Source of the DNA: Acidobacteriota bacterium
GTDB taxonomy: Bacteria; Acidobacteriota; Terriglobia; Terriglobales; Acidobacteriaceae
Reading direction: 5' to 3'
Assembly (NCBI GenBank): GCA_013285705.1
Contig: JABDHA010000042.1
Span: 1-35,447 of the forward strand
Length of the DNA: 35,447 nucleotides
The notes under the pieces were generated by a model. The model was not told the DNA's origin, did not search any database, and saw only the letters and a program-made list of their open reading frames with translations. The translations under genes and the position numbers were made by a program. Shown here piece by piece: positions 16,708-25,044 of this stretch (the first letter of the stretch is position 1; every line of letters starts with the position of its first letter).

Positions 16708-19341
16708 TCAGTCTTCGTGCAGCAGGATCAGAGGATTGACGGAAAGAGCGCGCTGCGCCGGAATCCAAGTGGCCAGCAGGCCCAGCGCAGCCATTGCCAG
16801 AACAACGCCGACCAGCACCACTGGATCGCGCGGTGTGGCCTGATAGACGATAGAAGCGAGAACCCTGCTGGCCAGGATTCCCAGCACCAATCCCACAGCC
16901 GAGCCAATCGCCAACAGTTTGAACGCACGTCCCAGCGCGGCCTGCAACACTTCCTTGCGTTGCGCGCCGAGAGCCACGCGAATTCCCAACTCCTTGAGCC
17001 GCTTGCTCACCGAGTAGGCAGCCATTCCGAAGATGCCCGTGATCGAAAGCATCGCGCCCATCATGCCCAGCACACCCAGCGATACCGTCGCCATGCGCGA
17101 GGGAAACAAAGTTCCCGCCAGTTCTGTCCTCCACGGTCGAATCGCCAGAACCATCCCAGGGTCGATGTCGCGGAGCACACTTCTCATGGCCACGGCAAGT
17201 TGCTGCGGGTCGCGGCTCGACCGCACCACCAGCCATATCCAACTAGCCGGCGATTGCAGGAGGGGGAAGAACATCGCGGGCTGCTGGTCTTCGGTGAGGT
17301 TCGCGTATTTTCCATCCTCGACCAGACCCACCACCCGCACGCGCGTGCCATCCCGCAGCTTGAAATACCGGCCGACAGCGTCCGGTATGGAGCCCAGTAT
17401 CTTGCTTGCGAACTCCCGGTTCACGACTGCTACGCGCGGGGCGTTTGTGTCGTCATGCCATGAAAAGGCTCTGCCTGCCAATAAAGACGTCCCGGATGCG
17501 CGGAAGTAGTCTGGTGATATGTTGTACATACTAGGATCGGCCGCGGCATTCGATGGGCTCAGATCCCCGCTTGCGTCGGTATAGACAAGCGATTGCCAAC
17601 TACCGGGAATTTCTAGCGGCGGATAATTCACCGATCCTACGGAATCTACGCCAGGAATCGCTTGTATGGCATCGATCATGCGCCGTTGCATTGCGGGTAT
17701 TCTTTCGCCGCTGTAGCCTGCTGCCTTCAGATCGGTATCTACCAACATCGCGTTCCGCGGCTCAAAACCGAAGTTGCTGTGCATGGAGCGCATGAGTCCA
17801 CGCACAGCAACCATCGATGAAGTGACCAGCACGACACAGATCGCAATTTGGACGACAAGCAATACGTCTCGCACGGTAATTCGGCGCCCGAACGCGCCTG
17901 TCGATCCCGCTTTGACGATCTCGTACGGATTGGCCCGGAGAATCTGGCGCACGGGAACAATGCCGAAAAGAACTCCGCTGACCAATGCCAAGACCAAAGC
18001 TAGCAAATAAACGTTAGCGTCCAGACTTACCGGCACATGGACGGGGAATTGCGGAACTGGCCGCCACACGCTCAACCGGCGCAAAAGCAGAATGCTCGCT
18101 GTGAGTCCCGCTACGCCTCCAGCGAGCGAAAGCAGCACGGATTCTGTGAACAGCTGGCGCAAAATGCGATTGCGGCTCGAACCAAGAGCCAGGCGCAAGG
18201 CCACTTCGCGAGAACGGTCGGCGGCCCGCGCCGCAAACAGGCTGCCCAGGTTGGCGCAGGCCGCCAACAGTATCAAACCCGAAAGAAGCATCAATCCGGC
18301 GAGAAAAGCCCGCGTTGGCCGGCCCAAAGAGTCGCCATGAAGACCAGGCCGCGCCAGCGTATAAGGCTCATTCCCTTCTTCTTTGGGATAGCTTTTTTTT
18401 AGATACGAATCCACGGAGTTCAGATCGGCAGTGGCCTGCGCCGGAGTGACTCCCGGCTTCAGATGTCCCACCATCTCAAACATCCAATGGTCCCCGCGCG
18501 CGTTCAAGATATTCTCGCCGGATAACTGCTCATGGTTCACGATGGGCACGAAGATATCCGAAGCGAAAAACAAGACGGTTCCCTGGAACCCCGGAGGCGC
18601 CACGCCAAGAATGGTGATGGGATGCTTGTTTAGCCGAACAACGCGGCCCACCACGCCGCGATCATCTTGAAAATGGCTGTGCCAATATGCGTAGGAGAGC
18701 ACGACATAGGGCGCGCTGTTTGGGCCATGCTCATCGGAAGTGTGGAAGAAACGGCCAAGGTACGGTTGAACGCGCAATACGTCGAAGTAGTTTCCGCTGG
18801 TTTCGTATTGCCAGACATTGGATGGATCTTTGCCCGTGTCCAGCCCTGACTGAGAGATAGCAAAAACAGCCAGATCGTCGAAGCTGCGATTGTGCTGGCG
18901 AAGATCGAAATAATCGGGATAGGAGTGGGACCCGACATCGCTCCCATGTTGGACTATGAAAAGACTCTCTGCCTGAGGCACATTCAGCGGACGCAGGATG
19001 AGCGCATTCAATACGCCAAAGACGACTGCGTTGGCGCCGATGGCCAGCGTCAGTGTCAAAACGGCAGTAATGGTGAAGCCGGGAGACTTGCGCAGTTGGC
19101 GTAGTGCAAATCGCACATCGGCCCAGATCGATTCCAGCGCCGGCCACTGCCACACCTCGCGGCTGCGTTCCTCAAGCAGCATCCGGTTGCCGAAACCTCG
19201 CCGCGCTGCCCGCGTCGCTTCTTCGGCACTCATCCCATCGCGCATCAACTGCTCAGTATGCTCTTCAATGTGCAGGCGAATCTCTTCGGAGAGATCTTCG
19301 TAGAACTTACGGCGGCGGAAAATCTGCGGAATCCAGTCCAT
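16708..19341 (-). CDS. Orphan MacB/FtsX-type ABC permease (acidobacterial duplicated permease, ADOP-like)
   Basis: Large inner-membrane protein of 877 residues. Residues 1-70 are a charged cytoplasmic domain (EEIRLHIEEHTEQLMRDGMS, then AARRGFGN) characteristic of this group. The first hydrophobic segment follows (FTITAVLTLTLAIGANAVVF), then a MacB-type periplasmic domain, three membrane segments around 345-460, another at about 490-515, a second periplasmic domain, and three final segments ending in LLATWIPAQRALSVNP. Two MacB_PCD-FtsX units in one chain match the duplicated permeases common in Acidobacteriota. No ATPase gene is adjacent, so it may use a distant ATPase or act in signalling. 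It starts 25 bases after the PadR gene with AAAGGA upstream, so the two probably form an operon. Confidence 0.92.
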   Translation of the reverse strand: MDWIPQIFRRRKFYEDLSEEIRLHIEEHTEQLMRDGMSAEEATRAARRGFGNRMLLEERSREVWQWPALESIWADVRFALRQLRKSPGFTITAVLTLTLAIGANAVVFGVLNALILRPLNVPQAESLFIVQHGSDVGSHSYPDYFDLRQHNRSFDDLAVFAISQSGLDTGKDPSNVWQYETSGNYFDVLRVQPYLGRFFHTSDEHGPNSAPYVVLSYAYWHSHFQDDRGVVGRVVRLNKHPITILGVAPPGFQGTVLFFASDIFVPIVNHEQLSGENILNARGDHWMFEMVGHLKPGVTPAQATADLNSVDSYLKKSYPKEEGNEPYTLARPGLHGDSLGRPTRAFLAGLMLLSGLILLAACANLGSLFAARAADRSREVALRLALGSSRNRILRQLFTESVLLSLAGGVAGLTASILLLRRLSVWRPVPQFPVHVPVSLDANVYLLALVLALVSGVLFGIVPVRQILRANPYEIVKAGSTGAFGRRITVRDVLLVVQIAICVVLVTSSMVAVRGLMRSMHSNFGFEPRNAMLVDTDLKAAGYSGERIPAMQRRMIDAIQAIPGVDSVGSVNYPPLEIPGSWQSLVYTDASGDLSPSNAAADPSMYNISPDYFRASGTSLLAGRAFSWHDDTNAPRVAVVNREFASKILGSIPDAVGRYFKLRDGTRVRVVGLVEDGKYANLTEDQQPAMFFPLLQSPASWIWLVVRSSRDPQQLAVAMRSVLRDIDPGMVLAIRPWRTELAGTLFPSRMATVSLGVLGMMGAMLSITGIFGMAAYSVSKRLKELGIRVALGAQRKEVLQAALGRAFKLLAIGSAVGLVLGILASRVLASIVYQATPRDPVVLVGVVLAMAALGLLATWIPAQRALSVNPLILLHED

Positions 19342-19366
19342 TGGAGATTCCTTTCAGCTGGCCCCC

Positions 19367-19717
19367 TTAACTTGTTGTGGCTCTCCCTGGGTTCAGGACC
19401 AGTGAGATGCCCTCAAACATGCGCTCAAAGCTGGAAATCTGTTGCTCCAGGCGGCGCAGGCCCGCAGCAGTTATCTGATAGGTTCTCACTCGCCGATTGG
19501 TCGAGGAGAGTTCCCACTCCGCCTTCACCAGCTTCGCCTTCAGCAACCGTTGCAGCGCGGGATAGAGCGAACCCTCTTCTACTTGCAGCAGGCTGTTGGA
19601 CCGCTGCTGGATGTGCTGCACCAGCGTATATCCGTGGGCCGGCTCACGGCGAAGCGACTCGAGGATCATCATCTCGAGCGCGCCGGGAAACAAATCGCGT
19701 GAATTGGTTTCTGTCAT
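19367..19717 (-). CDS. PadR-family transcriptional regulator
   Basis: Small DNA-binding protein of 116 residues. The PadR winged helix is visible: ALEMMILESLRREPAHGYTL (about residues 12-31), VEEGSLYPALQRLLKAKLVK (about 46-65) and RRVRTYQITAAGLRRLE, with a C-terminal helix for dimerisation. The start is placed at 19717 because the earlier in-frame codon (19738) falls inside an inverted repeat that looks like the operator. It is upstream of the orphan permease, a pairing seen repeatedly in Acidobacteriota, and probably represses the operon, including itself. The inducing signal is unknown. Confidence 0.93.
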   Translation of the reverse strand: MTETNSRDLFPGALEMMILESLRREPAHGYTLVQHIQQRSNSLLQVEEGSLYPALQRLLKAKLVKAEWELSSTNRRVRTYQITAAGLRRLEQQISSFERMFEGISLVLNPGRATTS

Positions 19718-19737
19718 AGCCTTGTTTACTACAGGCA

Positions 19738-19767
19738 TAGACTGAACTAGTCTAGAGAGATTGTCAA
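19738..19767 (-). promoter_or_regulatory. PadR operon promoter with candidate operator
   Basis: TAGACT-N5-AGTCTA (19738-19754) is a perfect inverted repeat 20 bases upstream of the padR start. A TTGACA -35 hexamer lies on the minus strand at 19762-19767, so the repeat would cover the spacer and -10 position. The -10 box itself is poor. Fits an autorepressed promoter. Confidence 0.5.
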
Positions 19768-19951
19768 GGCAAACTTCACCATTGTCCGTGAACGACTGAT
19801 GGGATCAATTTCCCGATCTGCCAATAGAGCGCTGTGAGTCTGAGGCATAACGGCGTGACCTGTCCAAAGAAAGCGATATGCCTCAGCCGGCGGTTGCCAC
19901 TGAGCAGGCCGAGAGTCCTTGAAGCAGATTCGCTCAGTAGACTAGCCCAAA

Positions 19952-20845
19952 CTACAAAACAACTGCGACAGATCGATGCTCGTCCAAATTTAGTGTTTCA
20001 GTCACCACGGTTCGCGCATGAGCGGTCTGTTTCTTTTGCTTGCGGTTTCGGACAGGCAGGACCTTCGCAGTGCAGTTCTCTGCAAAGAAGCTGCGAAGAC
20101 AAGCCACGACTTCCTTCGGCTGGTCGAGAGGAATGAAGTGTCCTGCTTCAAGCGTGACCACTTTTGAATGCGGAATGAGCGAAGCCGCTCGCTCTGCAAA
20201 CGTGGCTGGCAAAACATCGCGCGACCCGTGGAAGATCAGCGTGGGCACAGGTAACGTTGCGAGTTTTGCCGGGATTTCACCCAACATATCTTCAGGTTTG
20301 CCCCAACGTACAAGTCGCATGAGTTGCCAGGCGCCGGTTATGCCGGAGAATGGCTGGTAAAACGCACGAAGTAGTGTGTCGTTCGATGCACCGGCAATGG
20401 CCCGACGCATCGCTATCTGCCAGAAGAGAAAATGAAACACCGGGGCCAGCACTTCTCCCACAAGTGGTTTGCGGAGAGGATTCAGAAGAAAAAATGGTTT
20501 TAGCTCGGGAAAGATCGCCGGGGATAAGAGCGCAAGACATCCCACATGTTTTGAAAAACTCCCCGCATACTGAACGGCCACGGCAGAGCCAGCGTCGTGC
20601 CCAACTACATGCCACTTCTTCACGCCATGCTGTATTCGAAGCAGTTCAATCCGCTTCGCCAGGCGGTCAAGATACCCGGAGCTATAGGGAACGAATGGTG
20701 TCTCTCCCATGCCGGGCAGGTCAACCGCAAAACATCGGTGGCTACTGGAGAGTTTTTCAATGATGCCGCTCCATAACATGCGGTTGGTAGGCATGCCGTG
20801 AATGAAGAGAATGGCGTCGCCCTTACCTTGATGTGTGCAATGCAC
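19952..20845 (-). CDS. Alpha/beta hydrolase with Asp nucleophile (epoxide hydrolase/dehalogenase-like)
   Basis: Soluble hydrolase of 297 residues. Core motifs: AILFIHGMPTN (oxyanion-hole HG-x-P), DLPGMGET, nucleophile elbow VVGHDAGSA with Asp84 in place of Ser, acid residue in FHGSRDVLP, and catalytic His in EAGHFIPLDQP. An Asp nucleophile in G-H-D-x-G is the mark of haloalkane/fluoroacetate dehalogenases and epoxide hydrolases. I choose the GTG at 20845, which has GGGAG 7 nt upstream and overlaps the preceding gene by 23 nt; an ATG at 20902 would overlap by 80 nt. The C-terminal 45 residues are an unusual basic tail. The overlap with the halogenase-like oxidoreductase suggests they act on the same pathway. 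Confidence 0.9.
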   Translation of the reverse strand: MHCTHQGKGDAILFIHGMPTNRMLWSGIIEKLSSSHRCFAVDLPGMGETPFVPYSSGYLDRLAKRIELLRIQHGVKKWHVVGHDAGSAVAVQYAGSFSKHVGCLALLSPAIFPELKPFFLLNPLRKPLVGEVLAPVFHFLFWQIAMRRAIAGASNDTLLRAFYQPFSGITGAWQLMRLVRWGKPEDMLGEIPAKLATLPVPTLIFHGSRDVLPATFAERAASLIPHSKVVTLEAGHFIPLDQPKEVVACLRSFFAENCTAKVLPVRNRKQKKQTAHARTVVTETLNLDEHRSVAVVL

Positions 20846-22199
20846 GACGTTGCTCCCTTCTTTCGTAGACAGCCTGGCGCGAGTCTCTGGGCCTGGGCCC
20901 AAACACGCGGCTGATTTGAAACAGGCTCCATGCGGCTGCTCTGAGCGTGACCAGAGCAGAACAAAAGATCACAGTTCCTAATAGGCGCTTCGGGCGCATG
21001 CGGGAATACAGAAGATTCATGAGCCACGCAGGTACTGTGTATGCCCGCGCTACGCTGAAGAAACCTAGTCGGGTGCGGAGCGGAGATTGATAAAATAACT
21101 TCTCGATCAGGCTATTGAAATAGTGCCCCATTCCGCTGACACGCAGGTTGTATGCAGTTCTGGCAAGGACCGGAATGCTTTCTCGCTGCCGATACCTGCA
21201 GATGAGCGCGCTTGCCTCCTCAGCATGTCGAAGGGCAGCCGTAACTCCGTTGCCGGTGATCGGGTCAGATTGGGAAGCGGCTTCTCCGATGATGATCCAG
21301 TTTGGCCCGCAGACTTTCTTGTAAGTACGACAGAGAAACGATGTGCTCGCAACCCGCTCGGGCGGAGCAGCTTCGGCCAGAGAGTTCAGGCGCGCGAACT
21401 TCTGCATCTGCTTCAAGAGCAGATCAGGATTCTTCAGACCATGCGCACGTTGCGCCTTCACTGTCGATCCCGGTGCTATATATCCAATGCTGCTGACGCC
21501 GGGGCTGATAGGAATCTCCCAGATCCACTCCATATAATCGCTGGCTGAGTTGAGCATGTAGAGAGTGGTGCCTTCGGCCCAATCTTCGGTGGGAAAGTAC
21601 GCCCAAAGTGCAGCCTTGCGTGGCCCATAAGCAGTAAAGAGCAGGCTGAATTCTTTTCCGAGCACACTGGCCGCTGCACCGGAGGCGTCAATGATCCATG
21701 AAGCCCGAATGCAATGTCCTTCCGATGTCTCGACGGACAAGATCCGCCGATCCCGAGTCTTGAATCCAATGGCCCGTTCGCGAAGGATAACAACTCCGCT
21801 GTCATATGCCGACTGCTGTAGCTGGTTGTGCACCTGTAGGCGATCCAGATGCATTGTGTGTATTTCCACATTCCATGGACGTTCAGCCAGCCACGCACCG
21901 GGAAGATATTCCCGCTGTGATCCGTCGGGTGCCGTAACGGTGATATGCCGCTTGAAGGTGGCCGCGCCCGATGACACCAACTCTTCCATGGTCAGGCCGA
22001 GTCGCGCAAACAACTCCGGGGCAGACCAATCGAGAGACTCACCAACGATATGGTGAAAGGACTCGCGCGGTTCGAGGCATATGACTCGCAGGCCGCCACG
22101 AGCGAGGTCGATCGCCGCTGCCTGTCCGGCAAGACCGCCGCCGATGACAACAGCATCGGCATCGAGTTCCGCTTTGTCGTCCCGCGTCTTTCCTTCCAT
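20823..22199 (-). CDS. FAD-dependent oxidoreductase, flavin-dependent halogenase-like
   Basis: Flavoprotein of 458 residues. The N-terminal Rossmann motif is AVVIGGGLAGQAAAIDLARG (GGGLAG at residues 20-25). VGESLDWSAPELFARLGL follows, then ATFKRHITV with Lys83 at the place of the catalytic lysine in flavin-dependent halogenases, and YMEWIWEIPIS near residue 235, which fits the WxWxIP motif of that group. The second FAD motif GEAASQSDPITGNG lies near residue 310. The C-terminal segment (LLGTVIFCSALVTLRAAAWS) may anchor it to the membrane, unusual for a halogenase. It could instead be a geranylgeranyl-reductase-like enzyme, which shares much of this fold. No carrier protein or polyketide synthase gene is adjacent. 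Its end overlaps the alpha/beta hydrolase. Confidence 0.8.
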   Translation of the reverse strand: MEGKTRDDKAELDADAVVIGGGLAGQAAAIDLARGGLRVICLEPRESFHHIVGESLDWSAPELFARLGLTMEELVSSGAATFKRHITVTAPDGSQREYLPGAWLAERPWNVEIHTMHLDRLQVHNQLQQSAYDSGVVILRERAIGFKTRDRRILSVETSEGHCIRASWIIDASGAAASVLGKEFSLLFTAYGPRKAALWAYFPTEDWAEGTTLYMLNSASDYMEWIWEIPISPGVSSIGYIAPGSTVKAQRAHGLKNPDLLLKQMQKFARLNSLAEAAPPERVASTSFLCRTYKKVCGPNWIIIGEAASQSDPITGNGVTAALRHAEEASALICRYRQRESIPVLARTAYNLRVSGMGHYFNSLIEKLFYQSPLRTRLGFFSVARAYTVPAWLMNLLYSRMRPKRLLGTVIFCSALVTLRAAAWSLFQISRVFGPRPRDSRQAVYERREQRRALHTSR

Positions 22200-22350
22200 A
22201 AGGCACTTGAATTACCCGGCGCCCGTGGAAGGCGCAGATTACTCCATGCGCAACCCTACATTGACATGAGAGAAAGGAACATCCACCAAAAGGTTGAGAT
22301 AACAGAACTTTCGAGAGGCGTGGCTGGGTGAAGTCGCGGGATAGCTGGGT

Positions 22351-23421
22351 CTAGACTTTGATTTCAACTGTATGGGATGAGAGTTGGAGGTCTTCGGGAA
22401 GATAGCGTGTTGTCCGGCTCATCACCCACTCGATACAGCCGCATACCGCAAGCGTTAAGAGAGACACCCAAAGCACCGACCGAGACATCGGTACGAGGAG
22501 CAGGGTGCTGAAAAACTCCAGAGCTATCAGGAAGAGGAGGAGGAACACAATGGAGTGCCTCTTCATGTGAGAGCAGATCAATGCACCGACCGGTGCTCCA
22601 ACGACAACCACAGGCACGGCCGCCATCCAATAACCCATCACGGTCGGCGTAAAGTCTCTCAGTACGAAAACATGGAAGAGAAAGCCTGGAACGGTCACCA
22701 TCGTCATCAGAATAACTGTGGTGGGTGTCACGATCTTTTCGTTGATGCGAAACAGCAGCACCATGACCATGAAGACAATGGAGTTTATACCAGTTCCGAC
22801 CAGGGCACTTACTACTCCTCCAAGAAACCCAGCTGCGATGAGAATGCTCTTCTCGCTTGTCCTGAAGATCGGGATTCGCTCATTGCGCAACACGGTCGTC
22901 TCACGATTGAGAAGCAGCAAAGCGACACCCATGCTGCTCACTAGCACTGTGAACGATGTGCGCACGAAGACTGGAGGAATAAGCGGTGCGACGAAGTACG
23001 CACCGAAGACTACTCCAATCACTCCGGGAACTCCGGCGTAGAAGAGAGCGCGCCGCTCGATCGGGATGCGGAGATAAAGGATGCTGAGAGAGGCGGCTCC
23101 CATGCCTATGCTTTGGATTGCAAGAGAAAAGTTGCGGGCATCACGTGGTGCGATATGTAGCAGCTTTGTGAAGATCGGGAATGCGATTGCTCCTCCGCCT
23201 TCGCTGGTGCCGCCACCCACTAGAGAGCCAAAGACCATAGTGAGCGCGACTTGCCAATCCGAAAACAAGTGGTGAATCGCATATCTGCCTCCGAAGGCCA
23301 ACCAAATCGCCCAGACAAGTATCGCGACCATCAGATTGAAGCGGAGTGCGTTTCTCTTTGGTGTTTTTTGGGCCAAAACTGCTCCGAACTTCGCGGAGGG
23401 TTTGTGTATGGGATTCGACAT
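22351..23421 (-). CDS. TauE/SafE (TSUP) family permease, probable sulfite or organosulfonate exporter
   Basis: Inner-membrane protein with about eight hydrophobic segments. VFGSLVGGGTSEGGGAIAFP is the glycine-rich TSUP signature in the first half, repeated in weaker form as AAGFLGGVVSALVGTGINS in the second half. I use the ATG at 23421 (MSNPIHKP, 356 residues); the frame stays open to 23541, and ATGs at 23481 and 23508 are possible, none with a strong ribosome binding site. It lies downstream of and co-oriented with the cysteine dioxygenase-rhodanese gene, whose pathway yields sulfite, so sulfite export is a reasonable inference. Some TSUP members carry other anions. Confidence 0.88.
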   Translation of the reverse strand: MSNPIHKPSAKFGAVLAQKTPKRNALRFNLMVAILVWAIWLAFGGRYAIHHLFSDWQVALTMVFGSLVGGGTSEGGGAIAFPIFTKLLHIAPRDARNFSLAIQSIGMGAASLSILYLRIPIERRALFYAGVPGVIGVVFGAYFVAPLIPPVFVRTSFTVLVSSMGVALLLLNRETTVLRNERIPIFRTSEKSILIAAGFLGGVVSALVGTGINSIVFMVMVLLFRINEKIVTPTTVILMTMVTVPGFLFHVFVLRDFTPTVMGYWMAAVPVVVVGAPVGALICSHMKRHSIVFLLLFLIALEFFSTLLLVPMSRSVLWVSLLTLAVCGCIEWVMSRTTRYLPEDLQLSSHTVEIKV

Positions 23422-23586
23422 GTGCAGCTGAATCTCCGTGCTTTCCCGAATGAAAGATCGGAAAAAGGGTAAGCTTTTCATCCTCTCGTGCGAGCATACA
23501 TCGCACATCCATCCAGAGTTGTAACATTTAATCCACCGCAAGAATGAGTCGCGCGTTTTTGAACGGAACGCTCAGCAAGACTGATC

Positions 23587-24549
23587 CTAGGAAGACTTGG
23601 TTGGTGGCACAATCGGCAAACCCGTTGCGTGCCATGCATGAAATCCACCAGCCATGTCCGTCGCGCGCCAGAGTCCGAGACCCTGCAGAGCTGCGGCCGC
23701 GAGGCTTGAGGTGTAGCCTTCGGAACAGAACAGGATCACCTGCAGGTCATGATCGGTCGCGACCGGCAGCCGCGCGCTGGAGGCAGGGTCAAACCGCCAC
23801 TCGAGCACGTTGCGTTCGATAACCACCGCCCCCGCGATACTACCCTCGCTCGCGCGTTGGCTTTCGGGACGAATATCGACGAGTATCGCCTCTGTTTTGG
23901 CCACCGCGTCATATGCTTCATCCGGAGATAGCCGACGCAGTCGGGCTCTTGCAGCTGAAAGCATCTGGTCAATGCTTAAGGTACCGGTCCGGTCTGCTGG
24001 TTTTTCCCTCTGCACTCGCCACTTTTGATCGAACGTCTCAGTCCGTTCAGACGCGCGTTCACGTGGAACCAGTCGACTCCCATCCAACTCGTACTCGTTC
24101 ATCTCGCTAAGTGGAGGAGAATATGCGTGAATGCTGATGGCTGGTGCGAGGGAGACATTACGGACGTCGTGTGTGTAATCGGGACCGAATGCGTGCGGCT
24201 TGCCCGGATATCTCACGCAGGCCGGTTCACCAGGACTCTGCTCCTCAAGAATCCCGGTCGCTACGACGAAGGCTCCCGAGGACGCACCGTGATCGTGGAA
24301 GCCGGTGGATTGTCCTGGTAGCCAGCTGATCACCCATATGTCATGGTCCGGCCCCTGATAAAGCCGCTCATACCAGCGCCGTTCAGCGTACAGCCGCACT
24401 TTATCCATCCATCCATCGGACGACGCGAACAACGAGACGATGTTGGCCAGTTCCTCAGGCGTTATCGAGATCGCGCCGGATAGGCTGTTCGCTGCTATCA
24501 ATGTGCTGCTGGCCTCGCGTACGAGTCGTTTAACTGTTGCGAATTGCAT
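23587..24549 (-). CDS. Cysteine dioxygenase-rhodanese fusion protein
   Basis: Two-domain protein of 320 residues. Residues 1-160 are a cupin of the cysteine dioxygenase type I family: ISWLPGQSTGFHDHGASSGA supplies His85 and His87, and ISIHAYSPPL supplies His141 (iron ligands) with Tyr143 nearby. Residues 190-315 are a rhodanese domain: AILVDIRPESQRASEGSIAG followed by the active loop VILFCSEGYTSS with Cys275. The first domain would oxidise cysteine or a similar thiol to a sulfinate; the second handles sulfane sulfur or a persulfide. The ATG at 24549 has GGAG 7 nt upstream; an earlier TTG at 24582 is less likely. It is followed by a TauE/SafE-type permease gene, suggesting a thiol-oxidation and sulfite-export unit. 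The exact thiol substrate is not decided by sequence. Confidence 0.9.
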   Translation of the reverse strand: MQFATVKRLVREASSTLIAANSLSGAISITPEELANIVSLFASSDGWMDKVRLYAERRWYERLYQGPDHDIWVISWLPGQSTGFHDHGASSGAFVVATGILEEQSPGEPACVRYPGKPHAFGPDYTHDVRNVSLAPAISIHAYSPPLSEMNEYELDGSRLVPRERASERTETFDQKWRVQREKPADRTGTLSIDQMLSAARARLRRLSPDEAYDAVAKTEAILVDIRPESQRASEGSIAGAVVIERNVLEWRFDPASSARLPVATDHDLQVILFCSEGYTSSLAAAALQGLGLWRATDMAGGFHAWHATGLPIVPPTKSS

Positions 24550-24855
24550 AGGGTCTCTCCACAACTGAACCGTCGCAAACAAGGCACGGCACAGAAGCCG
24601 GCTTGTCGACGGATACTATAGGCAAATGATGACGTGTTTCGGATGAGCTTTGGAGAAGGACGTTTCAGGATGCCTGAGAATGTCGCGGCTCACCCTACGA
24701 AGGGCTGGTCGCAACGACAACAATGAAGATGGGAAAACGTCACATTTTGACGCTAGCATGGCCTGAAGAATCGGGTCAATGTTTCAAACGCGGCCAGGGC
24801 GGCACGGCCTGTAATCATCTTCCAGCGAATTACGGCCGACGTGCTGCCAAAGGAT
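24550..24855. other. Intergenic region, no gene seen
   Basis: Nothing recognisable is seen between the cysteine dioxygenase-rhodanese start and the crcB remnant. The part next to the fusion gene should hold its promoter; a TATAGT-like hexamer on the minus strand near 24612-24617 lacks a convincing -35 partner. The lost C-terminal half of crcB would be expected here, but no trace of its sequence was found. Confidence 0.4.
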
Positions 24856-25039
24856 CTATGAACGCGCTTTCCAGGCCTGAACCGTTCTCAGGATTACTCC
24901 TACACACGCCGTGACATTGATGACGAATGTGCCAAAGGGAAACCGCGTGCCGAGCCGACTGGCAATGGTTGATCCCACCCGGAAACGGGCAAGTGAGCCG
25001 AGCGAACCTCCAAGCGCAATCAAAGATGTATTTTTGCAA
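24856..25039 (-). pseudogene. crcB: crcB (fluoride channel) remnant, N-terminal half only
   Basis: The minus strand reads LQKYI, then after a one-base shift ALGGSLGSLARFRVGSTIAS and RLGTRFPFGTFVINVTACV, before degenerating and stopping at 24856-24858. G-G-x-x-G-x-x-x-R and RFPFGTFVINVT are strong signatures of CrcB/Fluc fluoride channels, about 125 residues when intact; only about 60 remain. The start codon appears as TTG, and one extra T lies between KYI and IALGG. The C-terminal half with the channel Phe motifs is missing. It begins 6 bases after the dynamin-like remnant ends, so the two were probably an operon. Confidence 0.8.
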
Positions 25040-25044
25040 AGGAA

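Noticed and set aside
16516-17463. 315-residue plus-strand open frame beginning before the permease stop
   Set aside because: Rich in Gln, His, Arg and Ser and antisense to the permease; not a natural protein.
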